The notes: generated from the sequence alone by a model not told the origin. 58,080 bases of DNA from CAADGL01 sp964643885 (GCA_964643885.1 CAZXUI010000022.1:1-58080); one strand, 5' to 3'. Counted from the stretch's first letter, positions 9,847 through 18,951 are shown. Translations and numbers: made by a program.

Positions 9847-11472
9847 TCAGACGTTGATCCGCACGACCGGGTCGGCCACGGGCTCGGACTGTTCCGCGAG
9901 GCGGCGGCGGCCGGCTGCGGTGCGACGGCGGACGCCGGCCGCAGCAAGCGACGGGCGGGATTCCCAGCCAAGCCAGATCAGACCGATGCCGTAGAGCAGC
10001 AGGAAGGTGCCGCCGAAATAGCCGTCCGCCCGCAGGAACCAGAGCCACTGGGCGATGCAGAAGCCGCCCAGCAGCAGCTCGAGCAGCCAGAGGCGCGAGC
10101 GGATGGTCGCGCGCGGCAGGTTGAGCTGTTGCTTGCGGGCGCGGCGCGAGACCGCACCGGTCGCGCCGCTCTTCGGTGTACGGACGAACTCGCCGCCGCG
10201 CTGCACGAGACCCGTCAGCACGGCGATGGTGTTGTTCAGCGAGATCCCCAGGCCGAGGATGATCAGCCGCAACAGGCCGAGCGGCCCCAGCCAGACGCCG
10301 CTGGCCACGCGACGGGCGTAGACATAGGCCGCCCAGGAAGACGCGGCCGCCGCCAGACACGGCCCCGCGCTCCACGCCAGCACGGCGCGATATTCCACTT
10401 CCGCCACAAGCTCCACCAGCACGCGGCCGAAGACGATCGCCAGCAGCATGAAGACGTTGATCGAGTACTGGGCGAGGTGAAACGTCGCCTCGAGCTTCTG
10501 GATCAGCGACAGGTCCGAGCGCCAGATCGCGGGCACGAGCTTGCGGGCGGTCTGGATCGAGCCGGTCGCCCAGCGGCGCTGCTGGGCTTTGAGCGCAGTC
10601 ACGTCGGCCGGCACCTCGGCCGGAGCGACCTCGTCGAGATGATAGATCAACCTCCAGCCGGCTAGCTGAGCCCGGTAGGAGAGATCGAGATCCTCGGTAA
10701 TCGTATCACCGCTCCAGCCGCCGACGCGGGGGTCCTCGATCGCAGCGCGGCGCCACACGCCGGCCGTGCCGTTGAAGTTGATCAGGAAACCGTTCCAGCC
10801 GCGGCCGGCCTGCTCGACGGCGAAGTGGCCATCGATGCCGACGGAGAGGGCCTCGGTGATCCAGGATTCGCGGCTGTTCAGATGGCCCCAGCGGCCCTGC
10901 ACGCAGCAGGCCCGCGGGTCGGAGGCAATCAGCGGAATCAGTCGGCGAAGGAAGTCGCGGCCGGGCACGAAATCGGCATCGAAGATGGCGACGAACTCGC
11001 CGCGAGCCTGCGCCAGGCCGTACTCGAGCGCCCCGGCCTTGTAGTTCTCACGATTGGGCCGGCGAATGACCTGCACGTCGTAGCCCTGGCGGCGAAGCGT
11101 ACGGGCCACATGGTCGACGACGTGCCGCGTGCCGTCGGTGCTGTCGTCGAGAATCTGAATCTCGTGCAGCGCCGGTGGATAATCCATCGCCGCAACGGCC
11201 TCGATCACGCGGCGGGCGACCGGAAGCTCGTTATAGAGCGGAATCTGGGTCGTGACGACCGGCCAGTCCTCGTCCGGCACCTCGCGGGTGAAGCGGTCGA
11301 TGATCTCGGCCTGCCGGCGGCGAATGGCGGCCGACTGACGCTGCGCGAGAATCGCCAGCATCAGCAGGTGAAACCCGTAGAGACCTGGGATCAGCATCAG
11401 CGCGATCAGGACGACCAGACAGACCGTCTGCAGGCTTGTCACCAAGCGAATGTCCCCAGGAACCCAACCCAT
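9847..11472 (-). CDS. Cellulose-synthase-like family 2 glycosyltransferase
   Basis: Processive-type inner-membrane glycosyltransferase that would use a nucleotide sugar to build or extend a polysaccharide. The 541 residues contain membrane helices at about 14-42, the GT2 core with Asp109-Asp110 (LDDSTD), the DAD motif at 165-167, TEDLDLSYR from 259 (catalytic Asp) and QQRRWATG from 297, the D,D,D,QxxRW pattern of cellulose/mannan synthase-like enzymes. At least three further membrane segments follow in the C-terminal third, ending in an Arg/Ala-rich tail. No PilZ domain or bcsB neighbour is present, so the product is not necessarily cellulose. Start ATG at 11472, with no clear ribosome site. 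Confidence 0.9.
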   Translation of the reverse strand: MGWVPGDIRLVTSLQTVCLVVLIALMLIPGLYGFHLLMLAILAQRQSAAIRRRQAEIIDRFTREVPDEDWPVVTTQIPLYNELPVARRVIEAVAAMDYPPALHEIQILDDSTDGTRHVVDHVARTLRRQGYDVQVIRRPNRENYKAGALEYGLAQARGEFVAIFDADFVPGRDFLRRLIPLIASDPRACCVQGRWGHLNSRESWITEALSVGIDGHFAVEQAGRGWNGFLINFNGTAGVWRRAAIEDPRVGGWSGDTITEDLDLSYRAQLAGWRLIYHLDEVAPAEVPADVTALKAQQRRWATGSIQTARKLVPAIWRSDLSLIQKLEATFHLAQYSINVFMLLAIVFGRVLVELVAEVEYRAVLAWSAGPCLAAAASSWAAYVYARRVASGVWLGPLGLLRLIILGLGISLNNTIAVLTGLVQRGGEFVRTPKSGATGAVSRRARKQQLNLPRATIRSRLWLLELLLGGFCIAQWLWFLRADGYFGGTFLLLYGIGLIWLGWESRPSLAAAGVRRRTAAGRRRLAEQSEPVADPVVRINV

Positions 11473-11567
11473 CGACCGCGCTGCGCCGCAAAGCGCAACT
11501 ACCCAAAGCCTAGAAGGTTAGCGATTCGCAAGGCGGCTGTCAACGACGCGGGCGGGGCCGCCGGACG

Positions 11568-11873
11568 TCAGCCTTCGGCCACTTCGGCGATCATCATGTG
11601 GACGATCTTTCCGGCGAAGCTCATGACATCCTGTCCGGCCGCCTGCCCCTCGGGCGACTTGAGGGCCGCTTTCAGCGCGTCGCGGTCGTCGAAGTAGAGC
11701 TCGGCGACGAGGTGGTAGCGCGGCTGGCCACCCGGCGAGCCGGTGACCCAGCCCAGCTCGCAGCGCCGCAGGCCGGGCATCTTCCTGGCCAGCGGCAGGT
11801 GCACCTCCATGTAGTGGCGGCGGAACGCCTCGGCGTCTTCCGGCGGCGCGTATAGGACGACCAGCTTGACCAT
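11568..11873 (-). CDS. EthD-family small protein
   Basis: Short protein of the EthD/dimeric alpha-beta barrel type, 101 residues from MVKLVVLY. It shows the family pattern: an N-terminal beta strand, FRRHYMEVHLPLARKMPGLRR (the 'H..LA...PG' signature) and a C-terminal Phe/Asp strand-helix. EthD proteins accompany ether-degrading oxidases in some bacteria, but most homologues are of unknown role, and nothing nearby supports ether breakdown. The start at 11873 has AGGGAG five bases upstream. It lies 62 bp after the GT4 gene on the same strand and may be the last cistron of that run. Confidence 0.85.
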   Translation of the reverse strand: MVKLVVLYAPPEDAEAFRRHYMEVHLPLARKMPGLRRCELGWVTGSPGGQPRYHLVAELYFDDRDALKAALKSPEGQAAGQDVMSFAGKIVHMMIAEVAEG

Positions 11874-11935
11874 GTCGGCTCCCTGTTCGACTGGCTCGAG
11901 AACGGCACGAATGACCCTTGTCGGCGGGATTGTAC

Positions 11936-13120
11936 TCAACCGGCCGGGGCGGACAACGCGGCCGGGCGGCCGGCCGCTCGCTCGAAACAGGCGAGAAGCT
12001 CGCGGGCATGACGGTCCATGGAGAGCTGCTCTCGCAGCCTGGGGGCGGCAGAACGCAGGTAATCGCGATACTCCGGTTGGAGCGCGCGGCGGATGGCGGC
12101 CGCGAGGGCGGGTGCATCATCGGGCGTGGCCACGATCTCGCCCGAGCGGCCGGCCTCGATCACTTCGGCCGCGCCGTTGTGTTGTGTGGTCACCACGGGC
12201 AGCCCGCAGCAGAGGGCCTCGAGCACCACGCGGCTGCACGGGTCGTACCAGGTCGGGTGGGCGAGCAGATCGGCCGCGGCATACAGCGGGCGTGCGTCGG
12301 GCTGGGGGCCGACGAAATGGACGCGGGCGGCCAGACCCAGGCGGGCGGCGCGGCGGCGATAGGGCGCGTCGCGCCCGCGGCCGGCGACCAGCAGGTGCCA
12401 GTGGCCGGCGGCGCTGGCTCGGATCAGCTCGGCCAGGCCCTTGAGCGGAAAGTTGTGTGCGAGGAACAAGGCCAGGGGCGCCTCGCCGGGAAGCGAGAGT
12501 CGCCGGTGCCAGTGCTCGCGGGCGGCGGTGGCCTCGTCCGTAGAGAGCGGCTCGATGGCCACCGCGTTATAGACGAGATCGATCTGCGTCTCGGGCAGCT
12601 CCGGGTAGCCGGTGCGGACCTGGTTGATCACGTAGCGCGAGAGCGCGGCGACGCGCGGCGGCGGCCGGCGGGTCAGCAGGTCGCGCTCGACGCCGAGCAG
12701 TAACTGCTGGCGGAAGTTGAATCGCCGGGCCGCGGCGCGGACGGCCCGCAGCAGCGGATTGCGCGAGCGGGCGAGACTGCGCGCGATGGTCTCCAGCAGC
12801 GTCCCGCCGCGCGGCTGGTATAGGTGGGCGCACGTGCAGGGAGTGATGGCGTGCACGACGTCGAAGCGCTCGCGCCGGCAGGCGTCTTCGACCGCGTCCA
12901 GATAGGCGCGCGTGCGGGCGAGGCGCGAGCCCCCCGCGGTCGCCAGTCGCACAATGCGCACACCGGCGATCGCTGCATCCGGAACCCGCGAAGATTCCGC
13001 GCGGCAGAGGATCGTCACGTCGACCCCGAGGCGGACGAGCGCCGCGGCCAGCTCGAGCGTCGACGTTTCCGCCCCACCGCGGCTCGTGTCGACGTGCTCC
13101 TGAACAACGGCGACCCTCAT
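11936..13120 (-). CDS. Glycosyltransferase family 4 (LPS core type)
   Basis: GT-B-fold sugar transferase, 394 residues from MRVAVVQEHVDTSRGGAET, the usual GT4 opening with its Gly-Gly-Ala nucleotide-sugar loop. The C-terminal domain carries LLAHPTWYDPCSRVVLEALCCGLPVVTT (about 310-337), the family's Glu-containing donor motif. It resembles RfaG/WaaG-like core transferases. The ATG (13118-13120) overlaps the stop of the upstream kinase gene as ATGA, so translation is likely coupled. Together with the heptosyltransferase and two kinase-like genes upstream it would assemble and decorate the LPS inner core. The exact sugar is not readable from sequence. Confidence 0.9.
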   Translation of the reverse strand: MRVAVVQEHVDTSRGGAETSTLELAAALVRLGVDVTILCRAESSRVPDAAIAGVRIVRLATAGGSRLARTRAYLDAVEDACRRERFDVVHAITPCTCAHLYQPRGGTLLETIARSLARSRNPLLRAVRAAARRFNFRQQLLLGVERDLLTRRPPPRVAALSRYVINQVRTGYPELPETQIDLVYNAVAIEPLSTDEATAAREHWHRRLSLPGEAPLALFLAHNFPLKGLAELIRASAAGHWHLLVAGRGRDAPYRRRAARLGLAARVHFVGPQPDARPLYAAADLLAHPTWYDPCSRVVLEALCCGLPVVTTQHNGAAEVIEAGRSGEIVATPDDAPALAAAIRRALQPEYRDYLRSAAPRLREQLSMDRHARELLACFERAAGRPAALSAPAG

Positions 13121-13980
13121 GTGCGGCTCTTGGCGAGAATGCGGCGGAGGATGCGGTCGCTGCGGCTCTGAATTCGGCGGACATACCAGCGTGTGCGGCG
13201 CGAGCGGCGCTGTAATCCGAGGTAGGCCAGCAGCGTACGGAGGCGATCGGTCCGCGTCGCGCCGATCTGGCGGGCGGAGCTGTCGAGCTGGGCAAGGTCC
13301 TTCAGCAGCCAGCGCATGCGGCGCATCCAGGGCCGGTGCACGCGGGCCAGGTCGATCAAGCCGAACCGCGGGGCGGCGCCGTTGTGCGGGTCGAGCTGGA
13401 GGAAGATATGGCACAGATAGAGATCGCGGTGGCACAGGCCGGTCGAATGAAACGCGGCCACGAAGCGCCCGAGCCGGCGGGCCAGATCGTGCCGCAGCGG
13501 CGGGCGAGTCTCCGCGGCGTTCTGCTCGCGCAGCCGCACCCAGGTGCGGTCAAAGGCGTCCCCGTCGAGCTCCTCCAGGATCACCGCGCTGCGATGCTCG
13601 AAGCGGCCGCGCATCTCCTCGACGAACGCAACAGGCGCTGCCACGGGAATCTGCTTGCCGGCCAGTTCCAGCGCGCACTGATACTCCCACCAGGCGCGGC
13701 TGTGCCGGGCAGACTGGCGGCGAATGCGATCGAGCTGCGTGCGGATCGGCGTCTGGACATAGCGCTTCACGAAGAGCACGCGCGGCCGGCCGCCATTCTC
13801 CCCGTCGAGCGTCCAGCGCCAGCGCCGCCGGCCTCCCAGGCCGGGCTTGCTGAGCGGCTCCCACCGGCCGGCGGTCGGCGGCGGTGCGTCACCATCGGCG
13901 AGCAGGTCGGACAGCGAGCGCAGCCCGAGCCCGTCGAGCCGCTCACGCCAGTGCTCGCGGACGCCCTCGCAGTAGCTCAT
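13117..13980 (-). CDS. WaaP-like lipopolysaccharide core kinase
   Basis: Predicted cytoplasmic kinase that phosphorylates a heptose or Kdo of the LPS inner core. The 287 residues show a eukaryotic-like kinase fold: putative ATP-binding Lys72 (LFVKRY), catalytic loop CHRDLYLCHIFL with His184-Arg185-Asp186, and metal-binding Asp210 (LIDLARV). The pattern 'HRD.Y.CH.' is typical of WaaP (RfaP), as is the KDLAQLDSSA stretch after it. All key residues are present, in contrast to the kinase-like gene just upstream. The start ATG overlaps the upstream stop (ATGA), and its own stop overlaps the next start, making it the third of four chained cistrons. Confidence 0.88.
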   Translation of the reverse strand: MSYCEGVREHWRERLDGLGLRSLSDLLADGDAPPPTAGRWEPLSKPGLGGRRRWRWTLDGENGGRPRVLFVKRYVQTPIRTQLDRIRRQSARHSRAWWEYQCALELAGKQIPVAAPVAFVEEMRGRFEHRSAVILEELDGDAFDRTWVRLREQNAAETRPPLRHDLARRLGRFVAAFHSTGLCHRDLYLCHIFLQLDPHNGAAPRFGLIDLARVHRPWMRRMRWLLKDLAQLDSSARQIGATRTDRLRTLLAYLGLQRRSRRTRWYVRRIQSRSDRILRRILAKSRT

Positions 13981-14897
13981 GGGGCGACTCCCGCGGCACC
14001 GGGAGCGGACGCGGCCGGCCGGCCCGGAGCGGACTCGAGCCGGAGCTGGCGGTTCCAGAGCTGGAAGAGCTCGTTCATCTTGATCCGCTGGTCTTCGTGC
14101 CGCCGCCAGCGGGCGGCGAGCCGCTCGAGCTGGTGCGCAACCTGCTTGACCTCCGGCGAGAGCTTCTTGGCCTCGAAGTATTCGTGCAGAAACGCCAGCC
14201 GTTCGCAGCGGGTCGAAAACGGCATCGCAGAGGCGGCGAGCTGGGCCAGCTCGTCCATCCACCAGTGCCGCGAACGGCGAAGCCGAAGCCGGCCGCGGCG
14301 CGGCCGGGCGTCGAGAAAGAAGAACTCCGGGTCGCCGACCGGGCCGAAGCGTATCAGCAGGTTCCGCCAGAAAAGCTGCCCATGCCGGAAACCGGTTTCG
14401 TGCAGGTGGGCAACCTGGTGAGCGAGCGTCCGGGCGAGCTGACGCCTTTGCCGGAAGGTCAGCGCCGGGGCCATCAGCGAAGCGCTCGCGGCCGTCGTCA
14501 GGTTCTCCGCACCGGGCACTTCCTCCGTGATCAGGAAACAGGCCGAGACGAAACCGAGCACGCGGCGCGAGCCGTACGCCACCGGCCGCACGGCCGGGAG
14601 CCCCAGCCGCCGCATCGCAGCCAGCAACTGAAACTCGGCCCGGCCGCGGTGCGCGCCCAGCAGCGTACCGCGCAAAGCACCTCGCAGCCGGTTGGGCCAG
14701 TGGGGATAGAAGTAGCGCTTCAGATAAAACCCGACCTCGCCCGCCGGGTTATCCACCCGCATCGTCTCGGTTGTGCGGCTCCAGGCGACGACGCGGCCAT
14801 CGACGCGGCGGAGAATCGCGTCTACCCGGTCCAGGCTGGCGGCGCGGAGCGACTCGCGGTAGGCCAAATCGATGAAGATGAAGTCGCCGGTGCTCAC
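13977..14897 (-). CDS. LPS-kinase-like protein, probable pseudokinase
   Basis: 306 residues of the same kinase-like superfamily as its neighbour. Lys60 (FYLKRYF) and a late Asp196 (FFFLDAR) fit the ATP-binding Lys and the metal-binding Asp, but the catalytic loop reads FRHGQLFWRNLL: His172-Gly173-Gln174, with Gln where the catalytic Asp should be, while the Asn of the loop is kept. It is therefore likely to be impaired in catalysis, and may act as a scaffold or regulator of the intact kinase next door. The start is GTG at 14897, overlapping the heptosyltransferase stop as GTGA; a longer open frame upstream is antisense noise. An odd chemistry using another residue is possible. Confidence 0.82.
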   Translation of the reverse strand: MSTGDFIFIDLAYRESLRAASLDRVDAILRRVDGRVVAWSRTTETMRVDNPAGEVGFYLKRYFYPHWPNRLRGALRGTLLGAHRGRAEFQLLAAMRRLGLPAVRPVAYGSRRVLGFVSACFLITEEVPGAENLTTAASASLMAPALTFRQRRQLARTLAHQVAHLHETGFRHGQLFWRNLLIRFGPVGDPEFFFLDARPRRGRLRLRRSRHWWMDELAQLAASAMPFSTRCERLAFLHEYFEAKKLSPEVKQVAHQLERLAARWRRHEDQRIKMNELFQLWNRQLRLESAPGRPAASAPGAAGVAP

Positions 14898-16012
14898 GTG
14901 CCTTCCACGCTCCTGGCCGACGACGCCGGTTCGCCGCCGCCGGCGGCGGCCGCCGGGGCCGGCCGGTAGATGCTCCTGACGGCTGCGAGGACGTCGTCGA
15001 CGGTGACGAGCTTCATGCAGCGATGGTCGATCGGGCAGCGTCGCAACTGGCAGGGGCCGCAGGGCACCTCGGCCTGAAGCCGCCGCTCGCCGGCGTAGTC
15101 GGTCTGCGTCCAGCGCGGATCGGTCGGACCGAAAATGGTCACCGTCGGCACGCGCAGCGCGTTGCCATAGTGCCGCGGGCCGGTGTCGTTGCAGACCAGC
15201 ACGGCCGCGTCGCGGACGAGCGGCTTGAGCGAGCCGAGCGTCGTGGCCGGCCGCTCGCAGCAGACGACCGGCGCCGAAGCGAGGTTGGCGATCCGCCGCA
15301 GCAGCGGCATCTCGTCCGGGGCTCCGACCAGCACCGCCCGCAGGCCCAGGTCGCGATGCAGCCGGTCGCAAAGCACCGAAAACCGCTCCGGCAGCCAGCA
15401 CTTGGCAGAGCCGAACGCCGCGCCGGGATTGATGATCGCGTAGGACCCCGGGCCGTTCAAGCCGTAGCGGCGGGCCAGCGTGCGGCCGGCGTTCTCCTGC
15501 TCGGGGGTGACGCCCAGCCGAAGCGTCAGGTCGTCAACGGGGCAGCCGACGTGCCGGGCGACGGCCGCGTAGTAGGGCACGACGCTGGCAGGGACGAAGC
15601 CGTTCTCGTCGCGAAGCGGCTCGAGCCGGTCGGTCAGGAGCCGGCGGCGGCCGTCCCGGGCGTAACCGACGCGGCGCGGAATGCCCGCGAGCCAGACCAG
15701 CAAGGCGGACCGGAAGGAGTTGGTGAGCAGGAGGGCTGTGTGGAAGCCTTGCGGGCGGATTTGCCGCGCCAGGCGGAGCAGCGCAGCCAATCCGGCCAGT
15801 CCGTGGGCGGCGGGCCAATGAAACTCCGTGTCATGCCAGTCACCACCTGCGACCACCTCCGACAGGTGGGGCCGGAGCAGAAAGGCGATCCGCTGACCGG
15901 AAAAATGGGCCCGCAGGGCAGCCAGTGTCGGCGTGGCGAGGACGACATCCCCCACCCAGCTCGGGAGGACCACGAGAAGTCCGCCGGCGGAATCGGGAGT
16001 TGCACGGGGCAT
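14894..16012 (-). CDS. waaF: ADP-heptose--LPS heptosyltransferase (GT9)
   Basis: Adds heptose to the LPS inner core at the cytoplasmic face of the inner membrane. The 372 residues show the GT9 pattern: N-terminal LLVVLPSWVGDVVLATPTL (about 12-30), INPGAAFGSAKCWLPERF in the middle, VCNDTGPRHYGNAL and TIFGPTDPRWT in the donor-binding domain, and a Cys cluster (PCGPCQLRRCPIDHRCM) near the C-terminus as in WaaF proteins. It is the first of four overlapping cistrons ending with the GT4 gene. The symbol is given by similarity to heptosyltransferase II; type I or III specificity cannot be excluded. The C-terminal 20 residues are an Ala/Gly/Ser tail of low complexity. Confidence 0.9.
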   Translation of the reverse strand: MPRATPDSAGGLLVVLPSWVGDVVLATPTLAALRAHFSGQRIAFLLRPHLSEVVAGGDWHDTEFHWPAAHGLAGLAALLRLARQIRPQGFHTALLLTNSFRSALLVWLAGIPRRVGYARDGRRRLLTDRLEPLRDENGFVPASVVPYYAAVARHVGCPVDDLTLRLGVTPEQENAGRTLARRYGLNGPGSYAIINPGAAFGSAKCWLPERFSVLCDRLHRDLGLRAVLVGAPDEMPLLRRIANLASAPVVCCERPATTLGSLKPLVRDAAVLVCNDTGPRHYGNALRVPTVTIFGPTDPRWTQTDYAGERRLQAEVPCGPCQLRRCPIDHRCMKLVTVDDVLAAVRSIYRPAPAAAAGGGEPASSARSVEGT

Positions 16013-16061
16013 CGTCTGAAAGCTCCGTCGGCCACTCGGCGACTCAAGTACGCGGCCCGGA

Positions 16062-17144
16062 TCAGCCCGGCGTGCCCGGTTGGGCGGGCTCCGTCGCGGG
16101 CGCGGGCGGAGAAGCCGCGGCCCCGAGCCGCCGGCAGTTGGCGATCAGCTCCGGCTGCGGCTCGCAGAATCCGGCCGAAGCGAGCGAGCGGAGCACATCG
16201 GGACGCTGCTGATCGAGCTGAAAGAGGATGCGGGCGATGCGGCCGCGCGTCTCGGCATCGAGCCCGGAACCGCACAGGATCATTCGGTCAGGCAGCTCGA
16301 CGGTGCGGCCGAGAACGCGGAACTTGTCGCGGGCCGGCTCGTTGCCCGCCGCGGAGGCGGGCAGACTATCCCAGTCGGCCGAGTCGATGAACCCCGCGGC
16401 CGAGCTGTTATTGAGCACGGACTGGCAGACGTCCCGCGACTTGGGAAAGGTCTTGAGCGAGCCGGGGACAGGCAGCCCCTCCAGCGCCAGATCGGTCTTA
16501 GCCAGGCCGTGATCGCGCAGCAGGGCGAGCGCCGCCTGATGGCGGCGTGCGTCGGCCGGCGGACCGAAAGCGACGACGCGGCCCTTCAGGTCGGCGATGC
16601 TCTTGACCGGGCCGATGGTGGAGGCGACGAGCAGGCCCGGGCGGGCCGATCGTCCGTCGGGGTCCTCCATGATGGCGAGCGCGTCATAGCGCTCAGGCTC
16701 GCGCAGGGCGCTGTACTGAGCGGGCGTGACAACGGCGAGATCGAAGAGCCCGTCGCGCAGGTAACCCTCGAGCAGAAACCCGAAGCAGAGCCCGAGCCCG
16801 ACCGGGCGCTTGAGCTCGTCGTTCAGGGCGGCGCGAAGCGGCTCGTAGGGTCCGAAGGGGTTGAGGGGTGTGAGAATGTCGGTCGATCCGCCCTCGACGC
16901 GGTCGGCCACGAGGCCGAGTCGGACCGGCTTCTGCGAGAGACCGACCAGGCTCAGGAGCGTGAGGCCCGTGGCGCTGCGACAGCCCGGCAACGCCATGGC
17001 CAGCGCCCCGAGAAGCAGGACCGTCCGGCGCGCCAGCGCCCTGCGCCGATGCCGGCCCTCGCAGCGAGGCCGGCTCGACGCGGTGCTGCGAGCGCTTCCG
17101 AGGCGAACGATTGACGCGATCATGCGGCTCACGACCTTGCCCAT
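16062..17144 (-). CDS. PhnD-like substrate-binding lipoprotein
   Basis: Periplasmic binding protein of the PhnD/phosphonate family, up to 360 residues. A basic N-terminus with RR is followed by a hydrophobic run ending in the lipobox LPGC (Cys about 55), so it is probably a lipoprotein and perhaps Tat-exported. The mature domain has the PhnD-type strands FDLAVVTPAQYSAL, SIADLKGRVVAFGPP and GFIDSADWDSL. No ABC permease or ATPase gene is nearby; it sits 49 bp before the LPS-core run on the same strand. AGGAG abuts the ATG at 17144, so the GTG at 17132 or the ATG at 17123 may be the true start. The ligand is unknown. Confidence 0.8.
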   Translation of the reverse strand: MGKVVSRMIASIVRLGSARSTASSRPRCEGRHRRRALARRTVLLLGALAMALPGCRSATGLTLLSLVGLSQKPVRLGLVADRVEGGSTDILTPLNPFGPYEPLRAALNDELKRPVGLGLCFGFLLEGYLRDGLFDLAVVTPAQYSALREPERYDALAIMEDPDGRSARPGLLVASTIGPVKSIADLKGRVVAFGPPADARRHQAALALLRDHGLAKTDLALEGLPVPGSLKTFPKSRDVCQSVLNNSSAAGFIDSADWDSLPASAAGNEPARDKFRVLGRTVELPDRMILCGSGLDAETRGRIARILFQLDQQRPDVLRSLASAGFCEPQPELIANCRRLGAAASPPAPATEPAQPGTPG

Positions 17145-17222
17145 CTCCTGCTTTTTATACCCGCAGAAGCGCGTTTGGTGTACGGGGGTGACGGACAGCC
17201 GTCTGCCGGGCCGCAGAACCGC

Positions 17223-18671
17223 TCAGCGACGCGTCCGCGGCGTCGCCGCTTCCTGCTGCTCGCGGATGCGCTCCCGCGCGGCGTCGCGCTTCGCACCGAA
17301 CTCCCGCTCGATTTCGGCCTGCGTGCAGCGCGTCACCACCATCGACCCGGATTCAAGCCGCAGCAGCGTGCCGCGCTCGTCCGTGTAGACGGTCGCGGGG
17401 CTCTGCGAGAAGCCCTCGCGCGTCTCAAAGGCGTAGGCGGTCTGATCGGGCTGGCCGGGCAGCGGCTTCGGCCCGAGCGGCTCGATAATATGCGGGATCA
17501 ACGCACGTGTGTGCGGGTCGTACACGACGAAACCGCGCGCCGCGCCGGCGGATGTGCCGAGCAGCCCCGGCAGCAGACGAACCCACGCCAGACCGAGATA
17601 GGACTCGTCGAGCTGGATCGGCCGGCGCGGGTCCGGCAGCGTCACGTCCAGGCTCGTACGGTGCGTCGAGAAGATCACATCGCCCTCGCGCACACACTGG
17701 TCGACACTCGTGACGATCGGAGTTTTATCGTCGGCCGCCGGCGGAAGCGATGTGCGCGTGATCTCAATCAGGTCCGAGGCGAGATCCTGGCTGGAGAACA
17801 GATCGTAGCGGCTGTAGCGGACGCTGCCGTCCTCGCCGAAGCGCCAGGCGGACTCGCGGACACGCACGCCGTCTCGGGCCGCGTTTCCGCGCGCGTCGAG
17901 CGAACGCTGCTCGAGCAGGAACTGCCGTGTCATGAACCCGATCGGCCGGCCGTCCTCCACGATCCGGTAATAGTGCTCGGTTTGATCGGGATTGATCCGG
18001 CCGGCATAGCGCTGAATCTGGGCGGAGCGGAACTCGATCCCATTGACCAGCGCCTCGCGCAGCCTGGCGGCCTGCTCCGGAGAGTAGAGCACCAGCAGCG
18101 AGCCGATGATCCGCTCGAATCGGCCGCGGGCTGCGATCCGCTCCTTCAATGGATCGGCGCCCAGAGCGCAGGCATAGGCGAAAACCCAGACCGTCGTCGG
18201 GTCGAACTGAACGCAGTAATAGAACGTGCACGTGTCGTCGGCACCGATCCGCGCCATCGCCGTCACGACGGCTTCGGGCCGCGCCGCGGCCTCATTCCCG
18301 GTGACCTCGACCCGCTGCGTGCCGGAGACGCCGCCGATCCGGCGGGCGAAGTAGTCGATCCATTCGTCGAAGGGCGCTCGCGTGAAATCGCGGAAGAGCA
18401 GCACCTGGAGCGACGAGCGGCCGTCAGGACTGGCGCCGCGGAGCAGGCCGACGGACCCCTCCGGGCCGGGATAGCCCGTCCGATCGTATTTCCAGCCGGC
18501 CGGGATCCGGAGCTCGTAGCCATAGGTTCGATCGACGAAGGGAATGGTATCGGCCGGCTTGCTGGCGGGTTGCGAAGTCTGAGAGCTCGCAGCGTCGCCC
18601 GCGAGCAGGGCGAACGCGAGCAGAGTCAGGTAACCGCGTATCGAGGAAACTGGCAATCGAGCCTGCCCCAT
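17223..18671 (-). CDS. Secreted hypothetical protein
   Basis: 482 residues from MGQARLPVSS. A signal peptide covers about residues 1-30, with an Ala-Gly-Asp-Ala region before the likely cleavage site, then a Ser/Gln/Pro linker of the planctomycete style (SQPASKPAD). The mature protein begins with YGYELRIPAGWKYDR, reminiscent of PsbP/DUF1795-like domains that start with 'Y.I.iP.gW', followed by an SLQVLLFRDF strand; the C-terminal two thirds match nothing I know. It ends in a charged helix rich in Glu and Arg. It is divergent from the GT2 gene at 18952 and upstream of the PhnD-like gene with 78 bp between them. Confidence 0.6.
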   Translation of the reverse strand: MGQARLPVSSIRGYLTLLAFALLAGDAASSQTSQPASKPADTIPFVDRTYGYELRIPAGWKYDRTGYPGPEGSVGLLRGASPDGRSSLQVLLFRDFTRAPFDEWIDYFARRIGGVSGTQRVEVTGNEAAARPEAVVTAMARIGADDTCTFYYCVQFDPTTVWVFAYACALGADPLKERIAARGRFERIIGSLLVLYSPEQAARLREALVNGIEFRSAQIQRYAGRINPDQTEHYYRIVEDGRPIGFMTRQFLLEQRSLDARGNAARDGVRVRESAWRFGEDGSVRYSRYDLFSSQDLASDLIEITRTSLPPAADDKTPIVTSVDQCVREGDVIFSTHRTSLDVTLPDPRRPIQLDESYLGLAWVRLLPGLLGTSAGAARGFVVYDPHTRALIPHIIEPLGPKPLPGQPDQTAYAFETREGFSQSPATVYTDERGTLLRLESGSMVVTRCTQAEIEREFGAKRDAARERIREQQEAATPRTRR

Positions 18672-18951
18672 GGCCTCTGGCCGATCCCCCGGACCCGCCG
18701 GCACGCGAACACTGTCTTCACAGCGTCCGCGACCGGACATTCGTAGCTTGCTCGACGCAGTCGCGTGCGTCAACCGCCGCCGACGCGGCGAATTGCGGCC
18801 GGGGCGCGGTTCGCATAGAACCTACGCGGGCGATAGGGCCGCGGAGGCGGCGCGGCTTGCGGGCGGTCGGCCGGGCGGTTGCTCGTAGAAACCGGCATGG
18901 TTCGGGCGTAGTGGCCGACCGGTCGTGGGTAGATTTCAAGGCGCGGGTTCC

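Noticed and set aside
11936..13435. 499-codon version of the GT4 gene
   Set aside because: The first 105 codons overlap the kinase gene out of frame; the GT4 fold starts at MRVAVV (13120).
13977..15401. 474-codon version of the pseudokinase gene
   Set aside because: The upstream 168 codons overlap the heptosyltransferase gene in another frame and have no kinase similarity; GTG at 14897 in the GTGA overlap is preferred.
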